From contig MAVP01000005.1 of the NCBI GenBank assembly GCA_001751075.1, positions 1-40,099 of the forward strand: 40,099 nucleotides of DNA, written 5' to 3'. How positions within the stretch are numbered: position 1 is the stretch's first letter; each line of letters opens with the position of its first letter. Below the pieces are notes generated by a model. The model was not told the origin of the DNA. It saw only the letters and a list, made by a program, of their open reading frames with translations, and did no database searches. Position numbers and translations under genes: made by a program. This DNA comes from Desulfobacterales bacterium S7086C20 (GTDB lineage: Bacteria; Desulfobacterota; Desulfobacteria; Desulfobacterales; C00003060). Positions 39,979-40,099 of the stretch are shown piece by piece.

Positions 39979-40022
39979 CGCCACCACCAATACCAAACCT
40001 CTTGCACACCACTTTGTTTCAT
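39942..40022 (-). CDS. Tryptophan leader peptide of the dctPQM-paaK operon
   Basis: The ATG at 40022-40020 opens a 26-residue frame containing W10 Y11 W12 W13 W14 and ending at a TAG at 39944-39942. Four Trp codons in five are essentially diagnostic of a transcription attenuator leader peptide, and the alternative hairpins follow directly. The ribosome binding site is weak (a GAG about 13 bases upstream). When charged tRNA-Trp is scarce the ribosome would stall here and the downstream operon would be transcribed. Such leaders usually precede trp biosynthesis genes; here the next genes are dctP, dctQ, dctM and paaK. Confidence 0.85.
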   Translation of the reverse strand: MKQSGVQEVWYWWWRDSKEGSVRLKG

Positions 40023-40050
40023 AAACCCAAACCAACTCGAAACTGTAAAT

Positions 40051-40079
40051 GGCATAACAAAATGGCATGGAAATGTCAA
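40051..40079 (-). promoter_or_regulatory. Putative sigma-70 promoter of the attenuated operon
   Basis: On the minus strand TTGACA (40079-40074) is followed after 17 bases by TATGCC (40056-40051). Transcription would start near 40044, giving a 22-base leader before the leader-peptide ATG. A direct repeat of ATGCCAT flanks the -10 region. Confidence 0.6.
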
Positions 40080-40099
40080 GAAAGATATGTGCCAACCAG

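Noticed and set aside
39901-40095. A 64-residue leftward frame over the operon leader.
   Set aside because: It is in another frame over the attenuator region, and the leader peptide with its Trp run and hairpins explains the sequence better.
1-40099. CRISPR arrays, phage genes, integrase attachment sites, rRNA and classic riboswitch folds.
   Set aside because: None was seen on reading both strands by eye; the repeats present are dispersed palindromes and not regularly spaced arrays.

Overview
The window looks like chromosomal DNA of an anaerobic member of the Desulfobacterota (delta-proteobacterial sulfate-reducer type). This is inferred from gene content, not from a marker gene: a succinate dehydrogenase/fumarate reductase in C-A-B order with a large two-module cytochrome b, an archaeal-type prolyl-tRNA synthetase, a TRAP transporter, small Cys-rich proteins, and two likely selenocysteine (Sec) codons. 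Coding density is high, on both strands, with moderate GC content.

Layout. 1-3.3 kb is a decayed zone: two MscS channels between remnants of other genes (DUF4126-like, DUF481-like, one unrecognised) and a Y1 (IS200-like/RAYT-like) transposase. 3.4-10 kb holds an M48-TPR protease, parA-parB, a YacP-type NYN protein, a DUF4124 protein, and a nitroreductase-pcm-YqaA operon. 10.3-14.9 kb is a four-gene unit (AMIN membrane protein, acidic repeat protein, TPR/cNMP-like/PilZ protein, MinD/ParA-like ATPase) with a second PilZ protein facing it. 15.1-18.8 kb is sdhCAB. 18.9-24.2 kb has TatD plus an unknown partner, mutS2, a receiver-GGDEF protein, two tRNA-Ser genes and a small zinc-ribbon protein. 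24.6-33.8 kb has polA, a set of very small genes with FmdB, a DUF1232-DnaJ protein, ispG-proS-rel and rpmB. 33.9-35.5 kb has DUF523 and two small proteins. 35.5-40.1 kb is a minus-strand operon dctP-dctQ-dctM-paaK.

Most interesting points. (1) The dctPQM-paaK operon is preceded by what reads as a complete tryptophan attenuator: promoter, leader peptide with Trp-Tyr-Trp-Trp-Trp, mutually exclusive 1:2, 2:3 and 3:4 hairpins, and a terminator with a U run. A TRAP carboxylate importer plus an arylacetate-CoA ligase under Trp control suggests salvage of an aryl acid such as indole-3-acetate to make tryptophan by reductive carboxylation. (2) Two genes carry an in-frame UGA where a Cys is expected, followed at the right distance by a hairpin with a G in its loop, as in bacterial SECIS elements: a DUF523 protein (SPS-U-G) and a 53-residue membrane protein (T-U-x4-C). 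A third, weaker case is the end of the FmdB gene. (3) At least four families of palindromic, MITE-like intergenic repeats are present, several of them starting inside the stop codon of the gene before them; one copy supplies the last codons of sdhC. (4) The AMIN/acidic-repeat/PilZ/ParA unit is a candidate c-di-GMP-responsive envelope positioning system.
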